Origin: Mixta theicola
Lineage (GTDB): Bacteria; Pseudomonadota; Gammaproteobacteria; Enterobacterales; Enterobacteriaceae
Length of the DNA stretch: 64,000 nucleotides
Direction: 5' to 3'
Assembly: GCF_002895925.1 (NCBI RefSeq)
Contig: NZ_NWUO01000009.1
Location: forward strand, 1 to 64,000
Below the pieces are notes generated by a model. It was not told the origin of the DNA. It was given only the letters and a program-made list of their open reading frames with translations, and did no database searches. Shown one piece after another: positions 38,587 through 48,594 of this stretch. The stretch's first letter is position 1, and each line of letters begins with the position of its first letter. The position numbers and the translations under genes are program-made.

Positions 38587-39906
38587 TTAACGATACAGCC
38601 AGCCGTTCACCAGGTTTTCCAACTGCTCCTGACGCCCGCTCTGATGCTGTGGATTAAACTGATGCTGCTCCGCATGCGAAGCCAGCGCCGCCAGCGACAT
38701 TTCGCCCTGCAAAATCTGCTGGCCCAGTTCGCCGTTCCAGCCGCTGTAGCGCTGCGCTACGCGACGATCCAGCTCGCCGGCTTCAATCATGCGCGCCGCA
38801 ACCTTCAGCGCCAGCGCCATCGTATCCATCGCCCCGATATGGCCATAGAACAGATCGTATTTATCGGTGCTTTGACGCCGCACTTTGGCATCAAAGTTCA
38901 GCCCGCCGGTAGAGAAGCCGCCCGCCTTGACGATCTCATACATCACCAGCGCATTTTCTTCGACGCTGTTAGGGAACTGATCGGTATCCCAGCCCAGCTG
39001 CGGATCGCCACGGTTGGCGTCTACCGAACCGAATATGCCCAGCGCAATGGCGGTGGCAATTTCATGATGGAAGCTGTGGCCCGCCAGGGTGGCATGGTTC
39101 GCTTCCACGTTAACTTTAATCTCTTTTTCCAGACCAAACTGCTTCAGGAAGCCGTAAACCGTGCCCACATCGTAGTCGTACTGATGTTTGGTCGGCTCCT
39201 GCGGCTTCGGCTCGATCAGCAGCGTGCCCTGGAAACCGCTTTTATGTTTATGCTCCACCACCATTTGCATAAAGCGGCCCAGCTGCTCGCGCTCCTGACG
39301 CAGATCGGTATTCAACAGGGTTTCATAACCTTCACGCCCGCCCCACAGCACATAGTTTTCTCCACCGAGCTGATGCGTCGCCTGCATGGCGCTGCAAACC
39401 TGGCTGGCGGCCCAGGCGAACACTTCCGGATCGGGATTCGACGCGGCGCCCGCGCCGTAGCGTGGATGGGTAAAGCAGTTGGCGGTGCCCCACAGTAGCT
39501 TAACGCCGGTTTGCTGCTGTTTCTCCTGCAGCACCTCGGTCATCAGCGCCAGATTGCGCTGATAGCTTTTTATCGAATCGCCTTCCGGCGAGACGTCAAT
39601 ATCGTGGAAACAGTAAAAAGGCACGTTCAGCTTATAGAAAAATTCAAAGGCGACGTCTGCCTTACGCTTCGCCATCTCCAGCGCATCGCCCGCCTTTTGC
39701 CACGGGCGATCGAACGCCCCGACGCCAAACATATCCACGCCGGTCCAGCAGAAGGTGTGCCAGTAGCAGGCAGCGAAGCGCAGATGGTCCGCCATGGTTT
39801 TGCCCAGCAGGATCTCCCCAGGATTATAGTGACGAAACGCCAGCGGATCGCTGCCGTCCGGCCCCTGATAGCTAACGCGTTCAATCTGATCGAAATAAGC
39901 CTGCAT
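38587..39906 (-). CDS. xylA: Xylose isomerase
   Basis: XylA interconverts D-xylose and D-xylulose with two divalent metals. The 439-residue protein starts [20 protein letters not shown], contains the catalytic His region [12 protein letters not shown], the [14 protein letters not shown] signature, the metal Glu in [15 protein letters not shown], and [16 protein letters not shown]. It matches E. coli XylA (440 aa). AAGGAG precedes the ATG. It is first in xylAB, divergent from xylFGH. Confidence 0.98.
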   Translation of the reverse strand: MQAYFDQIERVSYQGPDGSDPLAFRHYNPGEILLGKTMADHLRFAACYWHTFCWTGVDMFGVGAFDRPWQKAGDALEMAKRKADVAFEFFYKLNVPFYCFHDIDVSPEGDSIKSYQRNLALMTEVLQEKQQQTGVKLLWGTANCFTHPRYGAGAASNPDPEVFAWAASQVCSAMQATHQLGGENYVLWGGREGYETLLNTDLRQEREQLGRFMQMVVEHKHKSGFQGTLLIEPKPQEPTKHQYDYDVGTVYGFLKQFGLEKEIKVNVEANHATLAGHSFHHEIATAIALGIFGSVDANRGDPQLGWDTDQFPNSVEENALVMYEIVKAGGFSTGGLNFDAKVRRQSTDKYDLFYGHIGAMDTMALALKVAARMIEAGELDRRVAQRYSGWNGELGQQILQGEMSLAALASHAEQHQFNPQHQSGRQEQLENLVNGWLYR

Positions 39907-39955
39907 CGTTTACTCCTTAACAAGTTGACCGGAAATGGTCAGCGAAGATGGCTCT

Positions 39956-39984
39956 ATTCTGATAAGCGTCCGCGTCTCTCTCAA
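39956..39984 (-). promoter_or_regulatory. Candidate xylA promoter
   Basis: On the minus strand TTGAGA (39979-39984) and CAGAAT (39956-39961) have a 17-base spacer. The predicted start leaves a leader of about 45 bases before xylA. Confidence 0.5.
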
Positions 39985-40268
39985 TTACGTTATTTCACAC
40001 CGCAATTAAGATAATTATTAACTGTGCGTCGCGTCGCAAAATAAGGCGTCCCGTTATTTTTTCCTCGCGTCAATACGCAAAAAATAACCTTTTTCAATGT
40101 CGTTATCGTTAAAAAATCGATCGCCATCATAAAACCAGCAATAAACCAAAAAACGTAACGCCGGGATAAAAATCAGTAATTGAAGAAAACATGCGGTCAG
40201 GTCAAGAATCCAACAGCCCGTTCAGGAACGTTCTGATAAAAAACACCTCAACCTACAGGGTAATGATA
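39985..40268. promoter_or_regulatory. xylA-xylF divergent control region
   Basis: The spacer is AT-rich and holds no gene. TGTGCGTCGCGTCGCA at 40023-40038 is a degraded CRP-like site. Two direct repeats, CGCAAAATAA (40035-40044) and CGCAAAAAATAA (40076-40087), could be XylR half-sites, since XylR binds direct repeats between these genes in E. coli. No confident xylF -35/-10 pair was found. Confidence 0.35.
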
Positions 40269-41261
40269 ATGAAAATGAAACATACTTTACTGGCCGTTTG
40301 CGCCGCGCTGGCTCTGTTTAGCCAGGCCGGCAACGCTAAAGAGGTAAAGATCGGCATGGCGATTGACGATCTGCGCCTTGAGCGCTGGCAAAAAGATCGC
40401 GATATTTTCGTCAAAAAGGCCGAATCGCTGGGCGCCAGCGTATTTGTCCAGTCTGCCAACGGCAACGAAGAAACCCAGATGGCGCAAATTGAAAATATGA
40501 TTAATCGCGGCGTCGATGTGCTGGTTATTATTCCTTACAACGGCCAGGTATTAAGCAATGTGATTGCCGAAGCTAAGCAGGAAGGAATTAAAGTGCTGGC
40601 TTACGACCGCATGATTAATAATGCCGATATTGATTTCTATATCTCTTTTGATAATGAGAAAGTCGGCGAGCTTCAGGCGCAAAGTATTGTTAAGCAGGTG
40701 CCGCAGGGGAATTATTTCCTGATGGGCGGCTCGCCGGTGGATAATAACGCCCGCCTGTTCCGCGCAGGGCAAATGAAAGTGCTTAAGCCGCTGATTGATC
40801 AGGGCAAAATCAAAGTAGTGGGCGATCAGTGGGTAGACGCCTGGCTGCCAGAAAATGCGCTGAAAATTATGGAAAACGCCCTGACCGCTAACAATAACCA
40901 TATTGATGCGGTAGTCGCTTCAAATGACGCCACCGCCGGCGGCGCGATTCAGGCGCTTTCCGCGCAGGGGCTGGCGGGCAAAGTGGCTATTTCCGGGCAG
41001 GATGCCGACCTGGCGGCTATCAAGCGCATTATGAACGGTACGCAAACCATGACGGTATATAAACCGATCAGCAAGCTGGCCGACGACGCTGCGAAAATCG
41101 CCGTTGAATTGGGTAATGATAAACAGCCCCAGTCCAACGCCACGCTAAATAACGGCAAAAAAGAGGTTCCCGCCTGGCTGTTAACGCCTGTTCCGGTTGA
41201 TAAAAGCAATATCGACAGCACCGTCGTCGCCGACGGCTTCCATAAAAAGAGTGAACTCTAA
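40269..41261 (+). CDS. xylF: D-xylose-binding periplasmic protein
   Basis: XylF is the high-affinity periplasmic receptor of the xylose ABC importer. The 330-residue precursor is the E. coli length, with a signal peptide ending near GNAKE, then EVKIGMAIDDLRLERWQKDR and INRGVDVLVIIPYNGQVLSN. The conserved DNAR-like stretch SPVDNNARLFRAGQMKVLKP and VASNDATAGGAIQALSAQGL follow. The ATG at 40269 is best spaced from AGGG (8 bases) and gives the E. coli length; an ATG at 40263 is too close. It leads xylFGH. Confidence 0.97.
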   Translation: MKMKHTLLAVCAALALFSQAGNAKEVKIGMAIDDLRLERWQKDRDIFVKKAESLGASVFVQSANGNEETQMAQIENMINRGVDVLVIIPYNGQVLSNVIAEAKQEGIKVLAYDRMINNADIDFYISFDNEKVGELQAQSIVKQVPQGNYFLMGGSPVDNNARLFRAGQMKVLKPLIDQGKIKVVGDQWVDAWLPENALKIMENALTANNNHIDAVVASNDATAGGAIQALSAQGLAGKVAISGQDADLAAIKRIMNGTQTMTVYKPISKLADDAAKIAVELGNDKQPQSNATLNNGKKEVPAWLLTPVPVDKSNIDSTVVADGFHKKSEL

Positions 41262-41306
41262 GCTCGCTGCCGCCGCCCGGCGGCAATTCCCTCGCTGGAG
41301 AGTGTG

Positions 41307-42839
41307 ATGACGACGCTACTGGAAATGAAAAACATTACCAAGCGCTTCGGTGCCGTAAAGGCCGTAGACGATATTTCTTTGCGCCTTGAGCCGGGCGAAG
41401 TGGTATCGCTGTGCGGCGAAAACGGTTCCGGTAAATCGACGCTGATGAAGGTGCTGTGCGGCCTTTATCCGGCGGGCGATTACCAGGGCGAGATCCTGTT
41501 TTCCGGCGAGCCGCTGCGCCCCGCCAATATCCGCGATACCGAGCGCAAAGGCATCGTAATTATTCACCAGGAGCTGGCGCTGGTCAGGCAGCTCACGGTG
41601 CTGGAAAACATCTTCCTCGGCAGTGAAATCAGTCGGGGCGGCGTGGTGGATGACGAGACCATGGCGCTACGCTGTCAGCGGCTGCTGAAACAGGTGAAGC
41701 TGGATATTTCGCCGCATACGCGCGTCGGTGAGCTGGGTATTGGTCAGCAGCAGTTAGTAGAGATCGCCCGCGCGCTGAATAAACAGGTGCGCCTGCTGAT
41801 TCTGGATGAGCCGACCTCGTCGCTTACCGAGCAGGAAACCGGCGTGCTGCTGGAGATCGTCAGGGATCTGCGCGATCACGGCATCGCCTGCGTTTATATC
41901 TCGCATAAGCTCAACGAGGTTAAAGCGATCTCCGACACCATCTGCGTTATTCGCGACGGTAAGCATATCGCCACCTGCCCGGCGGATGGTCTGAACGAGG
42001 ACGATATTATTACCATGATGGTCGGACGCGAGCTGACCGCGCTGTACCCGCGTGAGCCGCATGAACAGGGCGCGGAGATTTTACGCGTGGAGAATCTTAC
42101 CGCCTGGCATCCGGTTAACCGCCATCTGCGGCGGGTTAATAATGTTTCCTTTACGCTGCGGCGCGGGGAAATTCTCGGTATTGCCGGGCTGGTTGGCGCC
42201 GGACGCACCGAAACCGTGCAGTGCCTTACCGGTCTGTGGCCGGGACGCTGGGAGGGCCAGGTCACCATCAAAGAGCATCGGGTTAACCCGCGCCGCTGGG
42301 ACTGCCAGCAGGCGATCCGTCACGGCATCGCGATGGTGCCGGAAGATCGTAAAAAAGATGGCATCGTGCCGCTGCTGGGCGTGGGGAAAAATATCACCCT
42401 TGCGGCGCTCGGCCAGTTTAGCAGCCCGTTTTCCGTACTGGATGAGGCGCGCGAACAGGTCGCCATTAATCAGTCTATCCGCCAGCTGCGGGTGAAAACT
42501 TCCTCTGCGGAACTGGCGGTGGGCCGTCTTAGCGGCGGCAATCAGCAAAAGGCGGTGATCGCTAAATGCCTGTTGCTTAACCCGCAAATTCTGATTCTGG
42601 ACGAACCCACGCGCGGCATCGATATTGGCGCGCGCGTCGAAATCTACAAGCTGATCCACCAGCTGGTGCAACAGGGCATCGCCATTATTGTGATCTCATC
42701 CGAGCTGCCGGAAGTGCTGGGGCTAAGCGATCGCGTACTGGTGATGCACGAAGGACAAATCAAAGCTGACTTGCCGAACCATAACCTGACGCAGGAACAG
42801 GTGATGGAAGCGGCCCTGCGGAGTGAACATTATGCTTAA
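41307..42839 (+). CDS. xylG: D-xylose import ATP-binding protein
   Basis: The 510-residue double ATPase energises the xylose importer. Domain 1 shows Walker [10 protein letters not shown] and Walker [12 protein letters not shown]; domain 2 shows GLVGAGRTE, signature [16 protein letters not shown] and [15 protein letters not shown]. The ATG at 41307 follows GGAG at seven bases; an in-frame GTG one codon earlier is less likely. It follows xylF by 45 bp and overlaps xylH by eight. Confidence 0.96.
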   Translation: MTTLLEMKNITKRFGAVKAVDDISLRLEPGEVVSLCGENGSGKSTLMKVLCGLYPAGDYQGEILFSGEPLRPANIRDTERKGIVIIHQELALVRQLTVLENIFLGSEISRGGVVDDETMALRCQRLLKQVKLDISPHTRVGELGIGQQQLVEIARALNKQVRLLILDEPTSSLTEQETGVLLEIVRDLRDHGIACVYISHKLNEVKAISDTICVIRDGKHIATCPADGLNEDDIITMMVGRELTALYPREPHEQGAEILRVENLTAWHPVNRHLRRVNNVSFTLRRGEILGIAGLVGAGRTETVQCLTGLWPGRWEGQVTIKEHRVNPRRWDCQQAIRHGIAMVPEDRKKDGIVPLLGVGKNITLAALGQFSSPFSVLDEAREQVAINQSIRQLRVKTSSAELAVGRLSGGNQQKAVIAKCLLLNPQILILDEPTRGIDIGARVEIYKLIHQLVQQGIAIIVISSELPEVLGLSDRVLVMHEGQIKADLPNHNLTQEQVMEAALRSEHYA

Positions 42840-44010
42840 AACCAATACCGCTATACTGCCCGCCAGCGGCGGCGGCGGCGCGCCGGGTAAGCTGCGCCTG
42901 CTTAACCTGCAGGTGCTGGTGATGCTGGCCGCTATTTTATTGATTATGCTGTTTTTTACCTGGATGACCGACGGCGCTTATCTGAGCGCGCGCAACGTCT
43001 CTAACCTGCTGCGCCAGACGGCGATTACCGGCATTCTGTCGGTGGGGATGGTTTTTGTCATTATCTCAGCGGAAATCGACCTGTCGGTTGGCTCAATGAT
43101 GGGGCTACTGGGCGGGGCGGCGGCTATTTTTGACGTCTGGCTGGGCTGGCCGCTGCCGTTGACGATTGCGGCCACCCTGGTGCTCGGCCTGCTGCTGGGC
43201 GCCTGGAACGGCTGGTGGGTCGCCTACCGTAAAGTTCCCTCTTTTATCGTTACGCTGGCCGGGATGCTGGCCTTTCGCGGCGTGCTGGTCGGGATTACTA
43301 ACGGCACCACGGTCGCGCCCACCAGCCCGGCGATGTCGCAAATCGGTCAAAGCTACCTGCCGGACGGCATCGGCTTCGGCTTTGGCGTTATCGGCCTCGG
43401 CCTGTTTATCGCCTGGCAATGGCGGCTGCGGCTGCGTCGTCAGCAGATGGGGCTGGAGCAGCAGCCTGCCCGCAGCGCGGTATCACGCCAGACCCTTACC
43501 GCTCTGCTGGTGCTGGGCGCTATCTGGCTGTTGAACGATTATCGCGGCGTCCCTACGCCGGTGCTAATCCTGGCGTTGCTGATGCTGGCCGGTATGTTTA
43601 TGGCGACCCGCACCGCCTTTGGCCGACGTATTTACGCGATTGGCGGCAACCTTGATGCGGCCCGCCTTTCCGGCATCAACGTGGCGCGCAACAAAATGAT
43701 GGTATTCGCCATTAACGGCCTGCTGGTGGCCGTGGCGGGGTTGATCCTGAGCTCGCGCCTGGGCGCGGGTTCCCCTTCGGCCGGTAATATCGCGGAACTG
43801 GACGCCATCGCCGCCTGCGTAATTGGCGGTACCAGCCTGGCGGGCGGTATCGGATCGGTAGCGGGCGCGGTAATGGGCGCGTTTATTATGGCCTCGCTGG
43901 ACAACGGCATGAGCATGATGGATGTGCCGACGTTCTGGCAGTATATCGTTAAGGGCGCCATTCTGCTGCTGGCGGTATGGATGGATTCCGCCACCCGGCG
44001 GCGCGTGTAA
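42832..44010 (+). CDS. xylH: D-xylose ABC transporter permease
   Basis: The 392-residue inner-membrane protein forms the xylose channel, with about ten to twelve membrane segments. Family motifs include [39 protein letters not shown] and [19 protein letters not shown]. It matches E. coli XylH (393 aa), ending MDSATRRRV. The start at 42832 overlaps the xylG end with GGAG about eight bases upstream. Confidence 0.96.
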   Translation: MLKTNTAILPASGGGGAPGKLRLLNLQVLVMLAAILLIMLFFTWMTDGAYLSARNVSNLLRQTAITGILSVGMVFVIISAEIDLSVGSMMGLLGGAAAIFDVWLGWPLPLTIAATLVLGLLLGAWNGWWVAYRKVPSFIVTLAGMLAFRGVLVGITNGTTVAPTSPAMSQIGQSYLPDGIGFGFGVIGLGLFIAWQWRLRLRRQQMGLEQQPARSAVSRQTLTALLVLGAIWLLNDYRGVPTPVLILALLMLAGMFMATRTAFGRRIYAIGGNLDAARLSGINVARNKMMVFAINGLLVAVAGLILSSRLGAGSPSAGNIAELDAIAACVIGGTSLAGGIGSVAGAVMGAFIMASLDNGMSMMDVPTFWQYIVKGAILLLAVWMDSATRRRV

Positions 44011-44101
44011 TCATCGAAGCAGATCACAGGGCTCACTAATTTTTTTCTGCAGCTGGTTTCACTGTGGTAATCAAGATGCAGAATAAAATCCAGGAGTGAT
44101 C

Positions 44102-45280
44102 ATGTTTGAGAAGCGTTTTCGCATCAGCCTGCTGTTTAATGCCAATAAAATCTATGACCGTCAGGTGGTGGAGGGTGTCGGTGAGTATCTGCAGGCATCA
44201 CAAACCGACTGGGATATTTTTATTGAGGAAGATTTTCGCTGCCGTATCGATAACATGCACGAATGTCTCGGCGACGGAGTGATCGCCGACTATGACGATA
44301 AAGCCATTGAGGCGCTGCTGCACAACGTGGATGTGCCGATCGTTGGCGTGGGCGGCTCTTATCATCGGCCAGAAGATTACCCGCCCGTACACTATATCGC
44401 TACCGATAACGCCGCGCTGGTGGAAAGCGCGTTTTTGCACCTGAAAGAAAAAGGCATTAACCGCTTTGCTTTTTACGGCCTGCCCGCCTCCTGCGGCAAA
44501 CGCTGGGCGCAGGAGCGGGAATATGCGTTTCGCCAGCTGGTGGCGAAAGAGCGTTATCAGGGCGTGGTTTATCAGGGAATGGAGACGGCGCCCGCCTACT
44601 GGCAGCATGCGCAAAACCGCCTTGCCGACTGGCTGCAAACCCTACCGCAGCAGACCGGCATTATCGCCGTTACCGATGCGCGCGCGCGCCATCTGTTGCA
44701 GGTGTGCGAACATCTGAAAATCCCGGTGCCGGAGAAGCTGTGCGTGATCGGCATCGATAACGAAGAGCTGACGCGCTATCTGTCGCGCGTGGCGCTCTCA
44801 TCGGTAGCACAGGGCACCCGGCAGATGGGCTATCAGGCGGCTAAGCTGCTGCATCGTCTGCTGGATCAACAAACGTTGCCGCTGCAGCGCATACTGGTGC
44901 CGCCGGTCAAGGTTATCGCCCGGCGCTCAACCGATTTTCGTTCACTGCACGATCCGGCGGTTATTCAGGCGATGCACTATATCCGCTTTAACGCCTGTAA
45001 AGGGATCAAGGTTGAGCAGGTGCTGGATGCGGTAGGCATGTCGCGCTCCAACCTGGAGAAGCGCTTCAAGGATGAAACCGGCGAGACCATTCATACCATC
45101 ATCCACAGCGAGAAGCTGGAGCGGGCGCGTTCGCTGCTGGTCTCCTCTTCCATGCCGATTAATGAGATTTCGCAAATGTGCGGCTACCCTTCGCTGCAAT
45201 ATTTCTACTCGGTGTTTAAGAAAAGCTACGCCAGCACGCCAAAGGAGTATCGTCAGCAAAACGCCGAGGTGATAAGTTAA
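44102..45280 (+). CDS. xylR: Xylose operon transcriptional activator XylR
   Basis: XylR activates xylAB and xylFGH when D-xylose binds. The 392-residue protein, the E. coli length, has an N-terminal LacI/PBP-like sugar domain (RISLLFNANKIYDRQVVEGV; PIVGVGGSYH; DNEELTRYLSRVALSSVAQG) and a C-terminal AraC-type DNA-binding domain (residues about 285-390; GMSRSNLEKRFKDETGET and EISQMCGYPSLQYFYSVFKK). The ATG at 44102 has AGGAG upstream. It lies 91 bp after xylH with room for its own promoter. Confidence 0.97.
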   Translation: MFEKRFRISLLFNANKIYDRQVVEGVGEYLQASQTDWDIFIEEDFRCRIDNMHECLGDGVIADYDDKAIEALLHNVDVPIVGVGGSYHRPEDYPPVHYIATDNAALVESAFLHLKEKGINRFAFYGLPASCGKRWAQEREYAFRQLVAKERYQGVVYQGMETAPAYWQHAQNRLADWLQTLPQQTGIIAVTDARARHLLQVCEHLKIPVPEKLCVIGIDNEELTRYLSRVALSSVAQGTRQMGYQAAKLLHRLLDQQTLPLQRILVPPVKVIARRSTDFRSLHDPAVIQAMHYIRFNACKGIKVEQVLDAVGMSRSNLEKRFKDETGETIHTIIHSEKLERARSLLVSSSMPINEISQMCGYPSLQYFYSVFKKSYASTPKEYRQQNAEVIS

Positions 45281-45420
45281 ACAAGGCGATCGCCAGAGCG
45301 CTAATATGAGGGAAGTCTGGTCCGATAAGGAAAATATCAGGAAGATAAGCGCGGATTTAGCCGATCATCAGACTGTTTACCGCAGCATAAAGGCTCAACG
45401 AAGCCGGGGCGGTACTCTGC

Positions 45421-45446
45421 GCCTCACCTTAGGGTGAGGCTATTTT
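45421..45446 (+). terminator. Terminator downstream of xylR
   Basis: GCCTCACC-TTA-GGGTGAGGC forms a tight stem and is followed by TATTTTCTCC. It lies 141 bp after the xylR stop. Confidence 0.8.
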
Positions 45447-45897
45447 CTCCGATGAGGCGGCCGGACTTCAAACCCTTTTCTGGATGCCAACCGTGAGAGA
45501 ACGGTCAGGCTGTTTTAGTTTTCTCAAATCAATAACGCATTAAAAATCACGAAAAGATAAATATTAAAATTCCCCGGCAGGTTTATTGCCAGAGGATAAA
45601 ACCGGGTTCCTGACGTCCTATTGTGTTGAAAAATATTATATTTCTGTATATCAGGACAAAGCATATGGCTACCACATTGCGAAATAAAATAAAAAATCAT
45701 TACAACAATCCAGGGATAACTTTTATCCGGATAAGGTAAGTGGTTAATAATGCTTTTCCGTTATTGCCGGTTTAATGAAATTTCTCATCATCTTACGCTA
45801 ATAAATTTATGTGAATTTTAAACTTTAAAAACTAATTCTGGCTAATTATTCAGTACGGTTAGAAGCTTTACAAAGCTAACTCAATTTCAGGCTCCGC
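45447..45897. other. AT-rich intergenic region between xylR and the mur locus
   Basis: No recognised gene. A 24-codon frame at 45665-45739 has an AGGAC before its ATG but nothing else to support it. The region may hold decayed sequence from the ROK-family gene whose end survives at 45898-46101. Confidence 0.3.
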
Positions 45898-46101
45898 TTA
45901 TTTCCGCACCCGCCTGCTCAGGTAATTTGCGTCTCGTTGCGATTTTAGCCAGTTACGCGGCTGTTTTTTCAGATAGCTGAACGAGGCGACCGTTTCCAGG
46001 CCGCCATAACGTCCGCAGTCGCAGGGCAATCCGTTCGGATTGACAAAGGAATGGCCAATCTGATCGCTGCGTACAGCCTGCCCTTTTTTAATCCAGATCA
46101 A
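45898..46101 (-). pseudogene. Remnant of a ROK-family sugar kinase or regulator
   Basis: The 67-residue frame contains IGHSFVNPNGLPCDCGRYGGLETVAS, which is the ROK zinc signature (GH, then CxCG, then GCxE, here split across residues 15-40). Full ROK proteins (NagC, Mlc, glucokinase, NagK) have 300-400 residues, so only the signature and about 25 residues after it survive. The third Cys of the signature is replaced by Gly (GGLE). The frame opens inside the last codons of murP. It is best read as a decayed gene, perhaps once part of the amino-sugar locus. Confidence 0.6.
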
Positions 46102-47530
46102 CGCCTTTATAACCGAATAGCCAGGTTACGCTAAACCCTGCCAGATAGGAAATAACTACGCCCGTGGCGTAAACCACCATCCCGGTATAAATCCCTTCTC
46201 CTGAAGTCATCAGCGGCAGTGACACCAGACCCGACGGGCCAAACACGGTATTCAAACCGATCGGCAGGCCGAACCAGGCCACCAGACCAATAAAGAAACC
46301 GCCGCAGGCGCCGCCGATGCAGGCGGTCACAAAAGGCTTCACGCGCGGAAGAGTCACTGCGTAGATCAGCGGCTCCCCAACGCCCAGCAGGCCAGGAATA
46401 ATTGCGCCCTTCACCTGATTACGCGTAATCGAACCGGGCGCAGAGCGGAAGTAGAGCGCCAGTGCCGCACCAACCTGTCCGCCGCCCGCCATCGCCAGGA
46501 TCGGAAAGAGTGAGTTGAAGCCCTGAACGTCCATCAGCGCAAAGTAGACGGGGATAAAGCCCTGATGAACGCCAAACACCACCGCAATCAGGAACAGACC
46601 GGCAAGAATGGCACAGCCAAGGGGATTACCGTTAAGGTGCAAAAACAGCCAGGACATCCCTTTAAACAGTTCGCCTCCAAAAGGCATGATCAGCGTAAAC
46701 GTCAGCGCACCCGTAATAAGCAACGTAAGCATTGACGTCAGGATCATATCCAGACTATCAGGGATGACCTTACGCAGCTGGCGCTCGATCCAGGCGCCCA
46801 AAATTGAGGCGATCAGGACGCCGATAATATTCCCGCGCGGCTCAATTCCCATACCAAAGAAGTTTTCAATACCGGAGAAATAACCCGTTGTCGCTTCCGG
46901 GTTGTATCCCAGCAGGAACAGAGAGGCAATAATTGCACCGTTTACCCCGGAACCGCCAAACGCTTTCTGGGCGTTATAGCCAATCAAAACGGGCAGAAAG
47001 GTAAAAAGCCCTTTGCCAAAAAGCTTCATATAACCAACGATATGCACAATTGCGGTATTTTTCTCAGCGGCGTTGGTCAGCAGGCTCTGTTCAATTAAGG
47101 TGGCAAAACCCAGCAACATCCCTGCAGCAATGAAACCCGGTATCAGCGGCGTAAAGATGGTGGCAAATTTGGCAAGGAACTGATGTACCGGGCTGGTTTG
47201 TTTGGCCTTCATCTTTTGTTTGGTATCACTGGCAACCGAGGCAGCCGTCTGCGGATCGGTGGCCGTGGATGCGCCATTTGCCAGCATAGCATTCATCATT
47301 TCAGCGGCCGTTTGCGCTTTACCGGGGCCGAGAACGATCTGTAGCTGATCGTCGCCGTTAACGACGCCCAGCACGCCCGGCAGCGCCTTCAGCTTATCCT
47401 GCTGGATCAGCCGGGCATCATTGAGCGTCAAACGCAGGCGAGTCATACAGTTACCGCAGGCCTGGATATTATTTTTATTACCAACCAGTTGCAGGATTGA
47501 GGCAATCAATTGTTCAGTGATTTTGGCCAT
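46088..47530 (-). CDS. murP: PTS N-acetylmuramic acid-specific enzyme IIBC
   Basis: MurP imports MurNAc and delivers MurNAc 6-phosphate to the cytoplasm, using a glucose-type EIIA encoded elsewhere. The 480-residue protein has an EIIB domain with the phospho-Cys in [15 protein letters not shown] and an EIIC domain of about ten helices with [37 protein letters not shown] and [19 protein letters not shown]. coli MurP is 474 residues. The ATG at 47530, three bases after the murQ stop and after GGGGA, is preferred to one at 47590 inside murQ. Confidence 0.95.
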   Translation of the reverse strand: MAKITEQLIASILQLVGNKNNIQACGNCMTRLRLTLNDARLIQQDKLKALPGVLGVVNGDDQLQIVLGPGKAQTAAEMMNAMLANGASTATDPQTAASVASDTKQKMKAKQTSPVHQFLAKFATIFTPLIPGFIAAGMLLGFATLIEQSLLTNAAEKNTAIVHIVGYMKLFGKGLFTFLPVLIGYNAQKAFGGSGVNGAIIASLFLLGYNPEATTGYFSGIENFFGMGIEPRGNIIGVLIASILGAWIERQLRKVIPDSLDMILTSMLTLLITGALTFTLIMPFGGELFKGMSWLFLHLNGNPLGCAILAGLFLIAVVFGVHQGFIPVYFALMDVQGFNSLFPILAMAGGGQVGAALALYFRSAPGSITRNQVKGAIIPGLLGVGEPLIYAVTLPRVKPFVTACIGGACGGFFIGLVAWFGLPIGLNTVFGPSGLVSLPLMTSGEGIYTGMVVYATGVVISYLAGFSVTWLFGYKGVDLD

Positions 47531-47532
47531 GG

Positions 47533-48441
47533 TTAAATCCCCGCCTTTATCAGCGCCTGGCGAATAAACCCACCGCTGGCGTGCAGGCATTGTTTTGCCT
47601 GTTCTGCGTTCAGGTTTGCCAGCACCATGACAATCGCGGTTTTACAATGGCCGTCACACGCTTCCAGCGCTTGTGCTGCCGTTTGCCGATCGCAATCAGC
47701 CGCCTCCATAACGATATTGATTTGGCGCTGCACCAGCTTCTGGTTAGTCGCTTCAACATCCACCATCAGGTTGCCGTAGACTTTACCGATACGGATCATC
47801 GCGCCCGTAGTCAGCATATTCAGCACCAGCTTTTGTGCGGTGCCCGCCTTCATGCGAGAAGAACCGGTTATAACTTCTGCGCCTACCATCGGTACAATCG
47901 CAATATCGGCAATTTGCGTTATCTCGCTGCCTTCGTTGCAGGCCAGCGCAACGGTGGTCGCCTTCAGACTTTTGGCATAATTCAGTGCAGCAATCACATA
48001 GGGAGTGCATCCACTGGCCGCAATGCCGACCAGGACATCGTTTGCGTTGAACTGATGATTTTTCAGGTCGTCTTCGCTCGCGCTCAGGCTATCTTCGGCA
48101 TTCTCAACCGCCTGCAGGATGGCCTGTTGGCCGCCGGCAATTAATGCCACTACCTGCTCCCTCGGCGTACCGTATGTCGGCGGGCATTCGCTGGCATCTA
48201 AAATACCCAAACGCCCGGAGGTTCCGGCGCCGCAGTAAAACAAACGTCCGCCCTGCTGAAAAGCCGTCACGATGGCGTCAACGGCCTGAGTGATGGCCGG
48301 AATAACTTTCTCAACCGCCAGCGCCACTTTCCGATCTTCGTGGTTAATAACGCGCAGCATCTCTTCTGTCGAGAGCATGTCAATATTCGCACTCTGACTA
48401 TTGCGGCTTTCAGTGGTAAGCGTGGATAAATCAATTTTCAT
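47533..48441 (-). CDS. murQ: N-acetylmuramic acid 6-phosphate etherase
   Basis: MurQ cleaves the lactyl ether of MurNAc 6-phosphate, giving GlcNAc 6-phosphate and D-lactate. The 302-residue SIS protein begins with [22 protein letters not shown], followed by [20 protein letters not shown] with ECPPTYG, which contains the catalytic Glu. The [23 protein letters not shown] stretch (split) is diagnostic. The ATG at 48441 is chosen over an upstream one at 48504. It is upstream of murP, as in E. coli. Confidence 0.96.
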   Translation of the reverse strand: MKIDLSTLTTESRNSQSANIDMLSTEEMLRVINHEDRKVALAVEKVIPAITQAVDAIVTAFQQGGRLFYCGAGTSGRLGILDASECPPTYGTPREQVVALIAGGQQAILQAVENAEDSLSASEDDLKNHQFNANDVLVGIAASGCTPYVIAALNYAKSLKATTVALACNEGSEITQIADIAIVPMVGAEVITGSSRMKAGTAQKLVLNMLTTGAMIRIGKVYGNLMVDVEATNQKLVQRQINIVMEAADCDRQTAAQALEACDGHCKTAIVMVLANLNAEQAKQCLHASGGFIRQALIKAGI

Positions 48442-48486
48442 TAGGGTAATGTCTCCGCTATTTATTGCTGTCGCCAGGCACTTAAC

Positions 48487-48529
48487 GCTCCCTCCCCAAC
48501 GCAAAGCTGTTTTGCGTTAGGAAGGGAGC
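48487..48529 (-). other. Long nested hairpin between the porin gene and murQ
   Basis: Arms GCTCCCTCCCC and GGAAGGGAGC enclose a second stem (AACGCAAA / TTTGCGTT). There is no T run, so this is more likely a processing or stabilising element, or an attenuator, than a simple terminator. It lies 66 bp after the porin stop and 46 bp before murQ. Confidence 0.55.
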
Positions 48530-48594
48530 CAGGTTTTAACAGTTAACCTAGTACCGTGCCTGACGGCGTCGTTTATTCCTGAGCGGCTGCGTGA

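Noticed and set aside
45665-45739. A 24-codon frame with AGGAC before its ATG in the xylR-mur spacer
   Set aside because: Too short to support without conservation; it lies in AT-rich sequence where such frames arise often.
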